Source of the DNA: Streptomyces sp. NBC_00425
GTDB taxonomy: Bacteria > Actinomycetota > Actinomycetes > Streptomycetales > Streptomycetaceae
Assembly: GCF_036030735.1 (NCBI RefSeq)
Contig: NZ_CP107928.1
Location: forward strand, 9,610,001-9,674,000
DNA: 64,000 bases
Reading direction: 5' to 3'
In this document: positions 23,090 to 31,433 of the stretch, in pieces
Layout of the letters: each line of letters opens with the position of its first letter
Numbering within the stretch: the first letter of the stretch is position 1
Position numbers and translations under genes: made by a program
The notes under the pieces: generated by a model
Seen by the model: the letters and a program-made list of their open reading frames with translations, nothing else
Told to the model about the DNA's origin: nothing
Database searches by the model: none

Positions 23090-24526
23090 ATGGCCGGACT
23101 GATCGCGTACGGCGCCTACGTGCCGTATCACCGCCTCGCGAGGACGGATGTCGCAGCCGCCCTGGGCGGCAAGGGGGGCAAGGGAACCCGCGCGGTCGCG
23201 GGCTATGACGAGGACACCACGTCCATGGCCGTCGAGGCAGCGCGCGGCGCCCTGGCCCGCGACGGCCTGCGCGCCCGCGTCAGCCAGCTCTTCCTCGCCA
23301 CCGCCGCACCCGCCTACCTCGACAAGACCAACGCGGCCGCCGTCCATGCCGCGCTCGGCCTCGACCCGCACGTGCTCGCCGCCGACATGGCCGGCTCCGT
23401 GCGCTCCGGCCTCGGCGCCCTGGTCACGGCCGCCCGGTCCCCGGTCCCGACCTTGACGGTCCTGTCGGACCTGCGTATCGGCCTGCCCGGCGGCAGCGAC
23501 GAGGTCGCGGGCGGCGACGGCGCGGCGGCGTTCGTCTTCGGCGGACACCGCAACGGTGCGCCCGTCATCGCGGAGGTGCTCGCCCACGACACGGTCAGCG
23601 ACGAGATCCTCGACCGCTGGCGGCTGCCGGGCGCGCCCGTCTCCCGCGTCTGGGAGGAGCGCTTCGCCGAGGAGATCTACGTGTCCCTCGCGGACAAGGC
23701 GCTCACCGCGGCCCTCGACCATGCGGCGGTCGACATCGGCTCGATCGACCACTTCGTGGTCGCGGGCCTCCACGCGCGCGCGTGCGCGGCGGTCCGACGC
23801 ACAGCCGGTGTCCGTCCCGAGGCGGTGACCCCGGACCTGGCCGGGGCGATCGGCAACGCCGGCACCGCGCAGCCCGGACTGCTTCTCGCCGACGTCCTCG
23901 ACCGGGCCCGGCCCGGCGAGACCATCGCCCTCGTCGTGCTCGGCGACGGCGCCGGAGCCCTCCTGCTGCGCGCCACCGACGCGCTCCCGGCTCACCGCGC
24001 GGCCCGTCCGGTCGCCTCTCAGATCGCGGCGGGCAGCGCTCCGATGCCGTACACCACCTACCTGTCCTGGCGCGGCCTTCTCGACCGTGAACCGCCCCGT
24101 CGGCCGGACCCCGAGCCGCCGTACGCGCCGCCCGCACACCGCCGCACCGGCTGGAAGTACGGCTTCGTGGCCTCCCGTTGCGAGAAGTGCGCGACCAGGC
24201 ATCTGCCGCCGGACCGAGTGTGCACATCCTGCCGGAGCGTCGACGCCATGACCGACGAGCCGATGGCGCACGTGCGCGGCACGGTCGCCACGTTCACCGT
24301 CGACCGCCTGGCGGCCACGCCGAGTCCGCCGATGCTCGTCGTGGTCGTCGACTACGACGGCGGCGGCCGGTTCCGCTGCCAGCTGACCGACGCCACCGAG
24401 GTCGACGCCGTCATCGGGGCCCGGGTCGCAATGACGTTCCGGCGCACGGTCACGGCGGCCGGCGTCCACAACTACTTCTGGAAGGCCCGGCCGGTGCGCA
24501 CGGGCGAGACCGAGGGGACACACTGA
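23090..24526 (+). CDS. HMG-CoA synthase/KAS III-like protein fused to a DUF35 OB-fold
   Basis: Protein of 478 aa. Residues 1-about 330 are a thiolase-superfamily condensing-enzyme fold like HMG-CoA synthase or KAS III (GAYVPYHRL, NAAAVHAALGLDPHVLAADMAGSVRSGLGAL, GNAGTAQPGLLLADVLDRA, LGDGAGALLL). The usual nucleophile site is S-V-R-S-G (103-107) with no Cys. Residues about 345-478 are a rubredoxin-type zinc ribbon (C364-x2-C367-x10-C378-x2-C381) plus an OB-fold (DUF35, acyl-CoA binding). ATG 23090 follows GGAGGACGCTGAC. The thiolase at 24526 overlaps it by one base. Thiolase-HMGCS-DUF35 complexes are known in archaea, and SCP2-thiolase/DUF35 aldolases in steroid catabolism, so this fusion probably works with the thiolase next to it. 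Confidence 0.88.
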   Translation: MAGLIAYGAYVPYHRLARTDVAAALGGKGGKGTRAVAGYDEDTTSMAVEAARGALARDGLRARVSQLFLATAAPAYLDKTNAAAVHAALGLDPHVLAADMAGSVRSGLGALVTAARSPVPTLTVLSDLRIGLPGGSDEVAGGDGAAAFVFGGHRNGAPVIAEVLAHDTVSDEILDRWRLPGAPVSRVWEERFAEEIYVSLADKALTAALDHAAVDIGSIDHFVVAGLHARACAAVRRTAGVRPEAVTPDLAGAIGNAGTAQPGLLLADVLDRARPGETIALVVLGDGAGALLLRATDALPAHRAARPVASQIAAGSAPMPYTTYLSWRGLLDREPPRRPDPEPPYAPPAHRRTGWKYGFVASRCEKCATRHLPPDRVCTSCRSVDAMTDEPMAHVRGTVATFTVDRLAATPSPPMLVVVVDYDGGGRFRCQLTDATEVDAVIGARVAMTFRRTVTAAGVHNYFWKARPVRTGETEGTH

Positions 24527-25734
24527 TGGGCTCGCACGGAATACGGGACCGGGTCGCGATCGTCGGCATGGGCTGCACGCCCTTCGGCGAGCACTGGACC
24601 CGCTCGGCGGACGACCTGCTGATCGACGCCGTCGGCGAGGCCGTCACCTCGGCCGGCGTCACCCTCGACGACATCGACGCGTACTGGTTCGGCACCCAGG
24701 CGTCCGGCGTGTCCGGGCTGACCCTGAGCCGGGCGCTCCACCTGCCCCACAAGCCGGTCACCCGCGTCGAGAACATGTGCGCGACCGGCTCCGAGGCGCT
24801 GCGCAACGCCTGCTACGCCGTCGCTTCGGGGGCGTACGACGTGGCGATGGCCGTCGGCGTGGAGAAGCTCAAGGACTCAGGCATGTCCGGACTGTCCGGC
24901 ACGGCCATGCCGGGCGCGGGCGACGACAGCCGCGGGGAGATCACCGCCCCGGCCAACTTCTCTCTCCTGGCCCCCGCCTACGCGGCCAAGTACGGCCTGG
25001 CGGGGGAGGAGATGAAGGACGTCATCACCCGCATCGCCTGGAAGAACCACGTCAACGGGGCCCGCAACCCGCGCGCGCAGTTCCGCAAGGAGGTGCCGCT
25101 GGAGCGCATCCGGTCGGCCCCGACCGTAGCGGGCATGCTGGGCGTGTTCGACTGCTCGGGCGTCTCGGACGGCTCGGCGGCGGCGATCGTGGTGCGCGCA
25201 GAGGACGCCTACAAGTACACGGACAAGCCGATCTTCGTGAAGGCGCTGTCCTTCGTCGCCGGTCCCGCGGACGGGCTCCTCGACCCTGCGTACGACTTCA
25301 CCACCTTCCCCGAGGTCGTCGCCTCCGCAGAGGAGGCCTACCGGCAGGCGGGCATCACCGACCCGCGCGCCGAACTCGCCCTCGCCGAGGTCCACGACTG
25401 CTTCACGCCCACGGAGTTGGTGCTGATGGAGGACCTGGGCTTCGCCGAGCGCGGTCAGGGATGGAAGGACGTCACCAGCGGGGCGTTCGACCTGGACGGC
25501 TCGCTGCCGGTCAACCCGGACGGTGGCCTGAAGGCGTTCGGGCACCCCATCGGCGCCTCCGGCCTGCGCATGATGTTCGAGGCCTGGCTCCAGCTGCGCG
25601 GCGAGGCGCCGGCCGAGCGGACGGTGAAGTCCGTGGCCGAGGGACGCTCGCTCGCCCTGACCCACAACCTCGGCGGCGGACCCGGCGAGTGTGTCTCGTT
25701 CGTGTCGGTCGTCGGCAGCCAACTCACCGAGTAG
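24526..25734 (+). CDS. SCP2/SCPx-type thiolase-fold protein
   Basis: Protein of 402 aa of the thiolase superfamily, lipid-transfer/SCPx branch: VAIVGMGCTPFGEHWTRSADDL at the N-terminus, Cys in ENMCATGSEALRNACYA, EVHDCFTPTELVLMEDLGF, GHP motif in GGLKAFGHPIGASGLRM and THNLGGGPGECVSF at the end. Branch members either thiolyse branched or bulky 3-ketoacyl-CoAs or, when paired with a DUF35 partner, act as retro-aldolases. The partner domain here is in the adjacent fused protein. ATG 24526 overlaps the upstream TGA by one base, and the SDR gene follows 15 bp later. Confidence 0.92.
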   Translation: MGSHGIRDRVAIVGMGCTPFGEHWTRSADDLLIDAVGEAVTSAGVTLDDIDAYWFGTQASGVSGLTLSRALHLPHKPVTRVENMCATGSEALRNACYAVASGAYDVAMAVGVEKLKDSGMSGLSGTAMPGAGDDSRGEITAPANFSLLAPAYAAKYGLAGEEMKDVITRIAWKNHVNGARNPRAQFRKEVPLERIRSAPTVAGMLGVFDCSGVSDGSAAAIVVRAEDAYKYTDKPIFVKALSFVAGPADGLLDPAYDFTTFPEVVASAEEAYRQAGITDPRAELALAEVHDCFTPTELVLMEDLGFAERGQGWKDVTSGAFDLDGSLPVNPDGGLKAFGHPIGASGLRMMFEAWLQLRGEAPAERTVKSVAEGRSLALTHNLGGGPGECVSFVSVVGSQLTE

Positions 25735-25749
25735 AACAGGCGGTTCGCG

Positions 25750-26544
25750 ATGACGCGACTCCAGGACAAGATCGCCGTCGTCACCGGGGCCGCGTCCGGC
25801 ATCGGCGCGTCCACCGCACGCCGCCTGGCGGCCGAGGGCGCGCACACGGTGGTCGCCGACCTGAACCTCGACGGGGCCGAGACGGTGACGGAGGAGATCC
25901 GCGCCGCCGGCGGCTCCGCGACGGCGGTCCCGGTCGACCTCGGCGACATCGAGAGCGTACGGGCCATGGTGGCCGCGGCGGTCGAGACGTACGGCGGTCT
26001 CGACGTCCTGCACAACAACGCGGCGGCCACCCACCTGGCCGCCCGTCAGGACCTCGCCGTGGTCGAGGCCGACCCGGCGGTGTGGGACGACACCATGCGC
26101 ATCAACCTGCGCGGGACCATGGTCGCCGTCCAGGCCGCCGTCCCGCACATGATCGCGCGCGGCGGCGGCTCCATCATCAACACCTCGTCCGGGGCCGGGC
26201 TCTCGGGCGACCTGCGCAACCCGGCATACGGCGCCTCGAAGGCCGCCCTCATCAACCTCACGCAGTACGTCGCCACCCAGTACGGCAAGCAGGGCGTGCG
26301 CTGCAATGCCATCGCGCCGGGGTTCATCGTCACGCCGGCCAGCTCCGGTTCGGCGCACGGGGCGATCCGTGAGGCGATGCTGCGCCATCACCTCACGCCG
26401 CGCCTGGGACAGCCGGAGGACGTCGCGTCGGCGGTCGTCTTCCTCGCCTCCGACGAGTCGGCGTTCATCACCGGCCACACCCTGCGCGTGGACGGCGGCC
26501 TGCTGTCCCATCAGCCGTATGTCGCGGATCTGCGCGACGCCTGA
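25750..26544 (+). CDS. short-chain dehydrogenase/reductase
   Basis: Classical SDR of 264 aa: TGAASGIGASTAR cofactor site, ADLNLDGA, HNNAAATH in place of NNAG, catalytic Ser in NTSSGAGLSG and YGASKAA with Tyr and Lys. C-terminal FITGHTLRVDGGLLSHQPYVADL. It is the last gene of the 21068-26544 operon, with a strong hairpin terminator 20 bp downstream. It presumably oxidises or reduces a hydroxyl or keto group on a pathway CoA ester. The operon carries two SDRs, so at least two distinct alcohols are probably handled. Confidence 0.94.
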   Translation: MTRLQDKIAVVTGAASGIGASTARRLAAEGAHTVVADLNLDGAETVTEEIRAAGGSATAVPVDLGDIESVRAMVAAAVETYGGLDVLHNNAAATHLAARQDLAVVEADPAVWDDTMRINLRGTMVAVQAAVPHMIARGGGSIINTSSGAGLSGDLRNPAYGASKAALINLTQYVATQYGKQGVRCNAIAPGFIVTPASSGSAHGAIREAMLRHHLTPRLGQPEDVASAVVFLASDESAFITGHTLRVDGGLLSHQPYVADLRDA

Positions 26545-26564
26545 CACGGCCCCTGTGACTGCCG

Positions 26565-26592
26565 CCGGAGGCGCTGGGATCAGCGCCTCCGG
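26565..26592. terminator. bidirectional hairpin terminator
   Basis: Perfect 12-bp stem CCGGAGGCGCTG/CAGCGCCTCCGG with GGAT loop, between the convergent genes ending at 26544 (+) and 26615 (-). Confidence 0.9.
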
Positions 26593-26614
26593 TTCTCGGC
26601 GTCGCCCGGGACGC

Positions 26615-29311
26615 TCAGACCATCGTCTCCGGCTCCAGGTCGCCCAGGTAAGCCGCCCGCACTGCTGGATCGCGCCGTACCTCCTCCGGCGTGCCGGCGC
26701 AGATCCGGCGGCCGAAGTCCAGGACGACGACCTGGTCGCAGACGCTCATCACCATGTCGACGTCGTGCTCGACGAGCAGGACCCCCATGCCCCAGTCCTC
26801 GGCGAGCCGCCTTACCAGGTGGGCCAGTTCCCTGGTCTCGTCGTCCGACAGGCCCGCCGCCGGTTCGTCGAGGAGCAGCACGGACGGCGAGGCGGCCACG
26901 GCGCGGGCGATGGCCAGCAGCCGACGCTCTCCGTACGACAGGTCGCCCACCGGCCGGTCCAGGCTGCCCTGGAGACCGAACTCCCTTACCGCGACGAGCA
27001 CATGGGCAGGCAGCGGGCGGCTGCCGGGGCGGACCAGGTCCGTGAGGTACGCCCACCGGCCGGGCCGGTCGCAGGCCGCGTACAGGTTGTCCAGGACGGT
27101 CATGTCCTCGAACAGCTCCAGAGACTGGAAGGACCGGCTCAGACCGGCGGCGGCCCGCCGGTGGACCGGCAGCCGGGTCGCGTCCCGGTCCCCGAGGCGC
27201 ACACTGCCCGACACGGCCCGGGTGAAGCCGGTGACCGCGTCGATGGCGGAGGTCTTGCCGGCGCCGTTGGGACCGATGAGCCCCACGACCTGGCCCGGTC
27301 CGACGTCCAGACAGAGCCCTTCGACGGCGACGACACCCCCGTAGCGGACGGTGAGGTCCCGTACCTGGAGGGGGAGTGGGGCGGCGCGGGTCACGGCCGG
27401 GTCGGGCGACGGCTCGTCCTGCGGGACCGATGCCGGCCGCTGCGGGGGCAGCTTGCGCCGGCTCCCCGCCGCCCGTGTGCCGAGCCCCTTTCCGATGCCG
27501 TCCTGGTTGCTCACCAGCGTCAGCACCAGGATGATTCCGCCGATCAGCGGCATCCACTCGCTGAGCCCGGGCAGCACGAGGTCTCCGAACCGGGCACCCA
27601 CCGTGCCCGCGGCGAAGGTCGCGCCGAACAGCGGACCGACGAGGAAACCGACCCCGCCGATGACCGCGAGGCCGAGCGCGGTGATGGAGCCGAAGCTCGC
27701 GAAGTCGGACAGGACGACCGAGGTCGAGCGGAAGCCGGTGAGCACGCCGGCGAGCGCGGCGATGGCCGAGGAGAGGCCGAAGGCATAGAGCTTGGCGGCG
27801 CGGACGTCGATGCCGAGGGCGGCGGCGGCCCGTTCGTTCGCCCGTACGGCGATCAGCCGGCGGCCGGTCCGGCTGCGTCGCACGTTGGCGACCACGAGCG
27901 TGGCGGCGACGAACAGCAGGAGCACCACGGCGGCGTACCGCTGCGGATGGTCGACGCCCGAGATGCTGATGCCGAAGAGTGTCTGCTTGCCCACCGCGAT
28001 GCCGTCGCTGCCGGGGGTCGTCGCCAGGTCGGTGTTCTGGAAGACCATCGCCTCCAGGGTGGTGCCGAGGCCGAGAGTGATGATCGCGAGATTGACGCCG
28101 CGGGTGCGGACCGCGGGGAGGGCGAACAGCAGACCGATCGGCACCGTACCGAACACCCCTGCCAGCAGTGCGAGTTCGAACGGCCAACCCCAGTCGGCCG
28201 CCGCGTGTCCGGCGAGGAAGGCGCCCGTCCCGGCCAGTGCGTAGGCCGCGAGGGAGACCTGTCCCGCGTATCCGGTGACCACGACGATCGACAGGATGAT
28301 CAGCGACAGCACCAGGGTGGTGGTGATCGCGTCGGCCCACAGTGGCGTCGCCAGGCTCACCAGCGACAGACCGGCCACGACGGCGAGCGCCAACGGCAGA
28401 GGGCGGACCTTCCCGGTGCCCAGGCCGGGCAGCCGGTCAAGGAACGTGCCCCGCAGCGGCAGCGCCCGGCCGCGTGCGACCAGCACCAGGGCGATGAAGA
28501 GGAAGGGGACCGACGCGGCGAGTCCGGAGACGTCGGAGCCGAAGCGGGTCAGTTCGGACTGCACCACGCCGATGACCAGGCCCCCGGCCAGCGTGACGGG
28601 GAAGGAGGAGAACCTGCCGACCAGGGCGGCGGCCAGGGCGCTGAGCAGGAGGGTGGTCAGTCCGGTCACCGACAGACCGATGACGGGCACGATCAGGATG
28701 GCCGTCAGCCCCGCGAGCGCCGATCCCAGCGCCCAGTTGCCGGTGGCGATCAGGTCCGGGGACCAGCCGAGCGAGGCGGCCGCGCCCTCGTTCTCCGCGA
28801 CCGCGCTGGTGCCCAGGCCGAACAGGGTGCGCTTGTAGAGGAGGTGGAGGAACACGGTCACCACGACCGCGATGCCGATCAGCCACACACGGTCCTCGGA
28901 GACCGTGGCCCCGGCGATCGTCAGCAGCTTGGTGGGCAGTTTGCCCGGCACCAGCTCCAGGCCGTCGCCGTAGCGCTTGACGGCGATCGCGGTGAGCACG
29001 ATGAAGACCGCCAGGGTGCCGACCAGACGGGCCAGCGAGGACGCTCTGCGCAGCGGGCGGAGCGCCAACAGGTGGGTGAGCACGCCCAGCACCGCGGAGA
29101 AGACCACGCCGCACGCGGTGGCGGGCCAGTACGGCACGCCGTGCTGGGCTGCGAGCTCCCATTGGACATATGCCCCGGCCATACCGATCGCGCCGTGCGC
29201 GAAGTTCAGGACGCCGGAGCCCCGGTAGACCAGCACGATGCCGTGCGCGGTGAGCGCGTACAGGGCGCCGAGCGCGAGGCCGAGCAGCGCGAAACGTAGG
29301 ACGTCGTCCAT
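26615..29311 (-). CDS. triple fusion LivH-LivM-LivG: branched-chain-type ABC importer permeases plus ATPase
   Basis: Single 898-aa polypeptide. Residues 1-about 290 are a LivH-like permease (LYALTAHGIVLVYRGSGVLNFAHGAIGM). About 310-610 are a LivM-like permease (LSIVVVTGYAGQVSLAAYALAGTGAFLAGHAA). About 640-898 are a LivG-like ATPase with Walker A GPNGAGKTSAID, signature LSYGERRLLAIARA and Walker B VLLLDEPAAGLS. The start is MDDVLR at 29311 with GGAGGTTCCTCG upstream; longer reading is non-family sequence. The binding protein and LivF-type ATPase are divergent at 29442 and 30698. HAAT-family importers also carry aromatic acids, amides and short organic acids, so this is the likely uptake system for the island's substrate. 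Confidence 0.93.
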   Translation of the reverse strand: MDDVLRFALLGLALGALYALTAHGIVLVYRGSGVLNFAHGAIGMAGAYVQWELAAQHGVPYWPATACGVVFSAVLGVLTHLLALRPLRRASSLARLVGTLAVFIVLTAIAVKRYGDGLELVPGKLPTKLLTIAGATVSEDRVWLIGIAVVVTVFLHLLYKRTLFGLGTSAVAENEGAAASLGWSPDLIATGNWALGSALAGLTAILIVPVIGLSVTGLTTLLLSALAAALVGRFSSFPVTLAGGLVIGVVQSELTRFGSDVSGLAASVPFLFIALVLVARGRALPLRGTFLDRLPGLGTGKVRPLPLALAVVAGLSLVSLATPLWADAITTTLVLSLIILSIVVVTGYAGQVSLAAYALAGTGAFLAGHAAADWGWPFELALLAGVFGTVPIGLLFALPAVRTRGVNLAIITLGLGTTLEAMVFQNTDLATTPGSDGIAVGKQTLFGISISGVDHPQRYAAVVLLLFVAATLVVANVRRSRTGRRLIAVRANERAAAALGIDVRAAKLYAFGLSSAIAALAGVLTGFRSTSVVLSDFASFGSITALGLAVIGGVGFLVGPLFGATFAAGTVGARFGDLVLPGLSEWMPLIGGIILVLTLVSNQDGIGKGLGTRAAGSRRKLPPQRPASVPQDEPSPDPAVTRAAPLPLQVRDLTVRYGGVVAVEGLCLDVGPGQVVGLIGPNGAGKTSAIDAVTGFTRAVSGSVRLGDRDATRLPVHRRAAAGLSRSFQSLELFEDMTVLDNLYAACDRPGRWAYLTDLVRPGSRPLPAHVLVAVREFGLQGSLDRPVGDLSYGERRLLAIARAVAASPSVLLLDEPAAGLSDDETRELAHLVRRLAEDWGMGVLLVEHDVDMVMSVCDQVVVLDFGRRICAGTPEEVRRDPAVRAAYLGDLEPETMV

Positions 29312-29346
29312 CGAGGAACCTCCCGAAGGCAGGAGCGAGACAGCAC

Positions 29347-29360
29347 ATTCATTTAAATAA
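29347..29360 (-). promoter_or_regulatory. putative operator O10
   Basis: Minus-strand TTATTTAAATGAAT matches 10 of 12 fixed positions of ATAGnTAnATGAAT, in the 130-bp divergent gap between the permease fusion and the binding-protein gene. Confidence 0.55.
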
Positions 29361-29441
29361 TTGTGCCGAGAGTACTTCACTAACCACAAAACGCACCCCA
29401 TGCTGTTCGGCATCTCGACGACGAGCCCAGCGGAGGAACCC

Positions 29442-30686
29442 ATGAACCACTCACGCCGACGCAGAACCGCCGCAGCAGGCTGCCTCGCGGTCACCGGAGC
29501 CCTGCTCGCCGCCGGCTGCGGGGGAGAGGCGTCCGGGAGTTCGAAAGAAGACACCTCCGCCCTGAAGGGCGCACCGGTCAAGGTGATGGTCTGGACGCCG
29601 GAGGACACCCAGGGCAGCGCCCAGCCCGGGGTCCGGCTCACCGCCCAGGCCTACGAGAAGTGGATCAACGCCAACGGCGGGATCAAGGGCGCCCCGCTGA
29701 AGGTCCTCACCTGCAACGAGAAGAACAACCCCGACGAGGCCGAGAAGTGCGCCCAGCAGGCGGTCGCCGAGAAGGTGGTCGCGGTGGTGGGCTCCTACAG
29801 CCTCGCCGGTGATCGCTACATGCCCATCCTGCAGAAGGCCGCCATCCCGTACATCGGCGGCACCGGCGTCTCGGCGGCCGAGTTCTCCAACCCACTGTCG
29901 TTCCCGGTCAACGGCGGCACCCCGGTGGTGTTCGCGGCCCACGGCCGGCAACTGGTGCAGAGCGGCTGCAACAAGATCTCCGGCGTGCGCTACGACGTGG
30001 CCGCCGCCGCCGTCGTCTCGCAGTTCCTCACCGTCGGCGCGCTCTCCGCCGGAGGCGCGGCGCCCAAGGACATCAAGGTGCCGCTCACCGCCACCGACCT
30101 CGCCCCGCAGGTCGCCGCCGCGACCAAGGGAAGCGACTGCGTGAGCGTCATCATGGGCACCGCCTCGGGCCTGTTCGTGAAGTCGTACGTGCAGTCCGGC
30201 GCCAAGACGAAGCTCGGCAGCGTCGTCGGCAACCTGACCCCGCAGCTCGCCGAGAGCACCGGCGGAGCCGGAGGCCCGCTGGAGGGCGCCGCGATCACCG
30301 GCTACTTCCCGCCGACCTCCGACGCCGCCTGGAAGGACTTCGTCGCAGCCACCAAGGGCGACAAGGACATCGACACCAGCAACGGCGCCAACGAGACGAC
30401 CTGGGTGGCCTTCAAGGTCTTCACCGAGGCCGCCAGGAAACTCCCGACGATCACCGCGAAGGCCCTCGTGCAGGAGCTCGACACCAGCCCGGGCATCAGC
30501 ACCGGCGGCCTGACCCCGCCGCTGAGCTGGAAGGCGTCCACGGCCCTGCCGATCAAGGGGCTCGACCGCATCCACAACACCACCGCCACCGAACTGACCA
30601 TCCGCGACGGGAAGATCGAGTGGGCCAAGCCCGGATCGACCTTCGTCGACGTCCGCAAGGTCCTGACGGCCATGTCGTCCGGCTGA
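29442..30686 (+). CDS. ABC transporter substrate-binding lipoprotein (HAAT/LivJ-like)
   Basis: Protein of 414 aa starting at ATG 29442 behind GGAGGAACCC. The signal peptide MNHSRRRRTAAAGCLAVTG ends in the lipobox LLAAGC, so it is a membrane-anchored lipoprotein. The mature part is a type I periplasmic-binding fold: GVRLTAQAYEKWINANGGIKGAPLKVLTCNEKNNPDEAEKCAQQAV, VVAVVGSYSLAGDRYMPIL, and DIDTSNGANETTWVAFKVF. It delivers substrate to the LivHMG fusion. It heads the operon 29442-34162, which continues with LivF and the LuxE/LuxC reductase, linking import to aldehyde formation. Confidence 0.93.
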   Translation: MNHSRRRRTAAAGCLAVTGALLAAGCGGEASGSSKEDTSALKGAPVKVMVWTPEDTQGSAQPGVRLTAQAYEKWINANGGIKGAPLKVLTCNEKNNPDEAEKCAQQAVAEKVVAVVGSYSLAGDRYMPILQKAAIPYIGGTGVSAAEFSNPLSFPVNGGTPVVFAAHGRQLVQSGCNKISGVRYDVAAAAVVSQFLTVGALSAGGAAPKDIKVPLTATDLAPQVAAATKGSDCVSVIMGTASGLFVKSYVQSGAKTKLGSVVGNLTPQLAESTGGAGGPLEGAAITGYFPPTSDAAWKDFVAATKGDKDIDTSNGANETTWVAFKVFTEAARKLPTITAKALVQELDTSPGISTGGLTPPLSWKASTALPIKGLDRIHNTTATELTIRDGKIEWAKPGSTFVDVRKVLTAMSSG

Positions 30687-30697
30687 GGAGCAGGCCT

Positions 30698-31423
30698 GTG
30701 CACGACACCGACGCACCCCTGATCGAAGCACGCTCTCTGTCCGCCGGATACGGCAGCCAGCCCGTCGTACGCGACCTCGAGCTGGAGGTCCGCCCCGGCG
30801 AGGTCGTCGCCCTGCTCGGTCCCAACGGCGCCGGCAAGACCACCACCCTGCGGGCGCTCTCCGGAAGCCTGGCCCCGATGGGCGGCGAGGTGCGCTGGCT
30901 GGGCGAACCCGGCCGGACACCGCTGCACCGCCGCGCCCGCCAGGGCCTGGCATACGTCGGTGAGCGGGCGGTCTTCACCCGGCTCGACACCGCGGACAAC
31001 CTGCGGGTCGGCCGGGTGGGATCCCAGCAGGCGCTGGAACTCTTCCCCGAGCTCGAAAAGCGCCTCAGCACCAGCGCGGGCATGCTGTCCGGCGGCGAGC
31101 AGCAGATGCTGTCGCTGGCCCGCGCCCTGTGCCGCACCCCCAAGCTGCTCCTCGCGGACGAACTCTCCCTCGGTCTGGCCCCGCTGGTGGTCGACCGCCT
31201 CCTGCACGCGGTACGCGAGGCGGCCGACCGCGGCCTCGGCGCACTGCTGGTCGAACAGCACGTGCGCAAGGTGCTGGACGTCGCCGACCGCGTGTACGTC
31301 CTGCATCGCGGCCACGTCACCATGACCGGCACCCCGGCAGAACTGCGCGGCAACCTCGACGCGATCGAGTCCTCGTACCTCGCGCGCACCCCTGCGGAAA
31401 AGACAACGTACGCAACTGATTGA
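30698..31423 (+). CDS. LivF-type ABC transporter ATPase
   Basis: Protein of 241 aa: Walker A GPNGAGKTTTLRAL, Q-loop region, signature LSGGEQQMLSLARAL, Walker B LLLADELSLGLAP, and the LivF-typical VEQHVRKVLDVADRVYVLHRG. The Walker B Asp is in ADELS, the usual LivF form. The start is GTG 30698 behind GAGGAGCAGGCCT. It is the second ATPase of the importer; the first is fused to the permeases on the opposite strand. The 11-bp spacing to both neighbours shows one operon. Confidence 0.94.
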   Translation: MHDTDAPLIEARSLSAGYGSQPVVRDLELEVRPGEVVALLGPNGAGKTTTLRALSGSLAPMGGEVRWLGEPGRTPLHRRARQGLAYVGERAVFTRLDTADNLRVGRVGSQQALELFPELEKRLSTSAGMLSGGEQQMLSLARALCRTPKLLLADELSLGLAPLVVDRLLHAVREAADRGLGALLVEQHVRKVLDVADRVYVLHRGHVTMTGTPAELRGNLDAIESSYLARTPAEKTTYATD

Positions 31424-31433
31424 GGTGAACGCT

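Noticed and set aside
26306..29299. 997-codon open frame on the plus strand opposite the transporter fusion
   Set aside because: The product is a Gly/Arg/Gln/Glu-rich string with no domain. The minus frame has complete permease and ATPase motifs.
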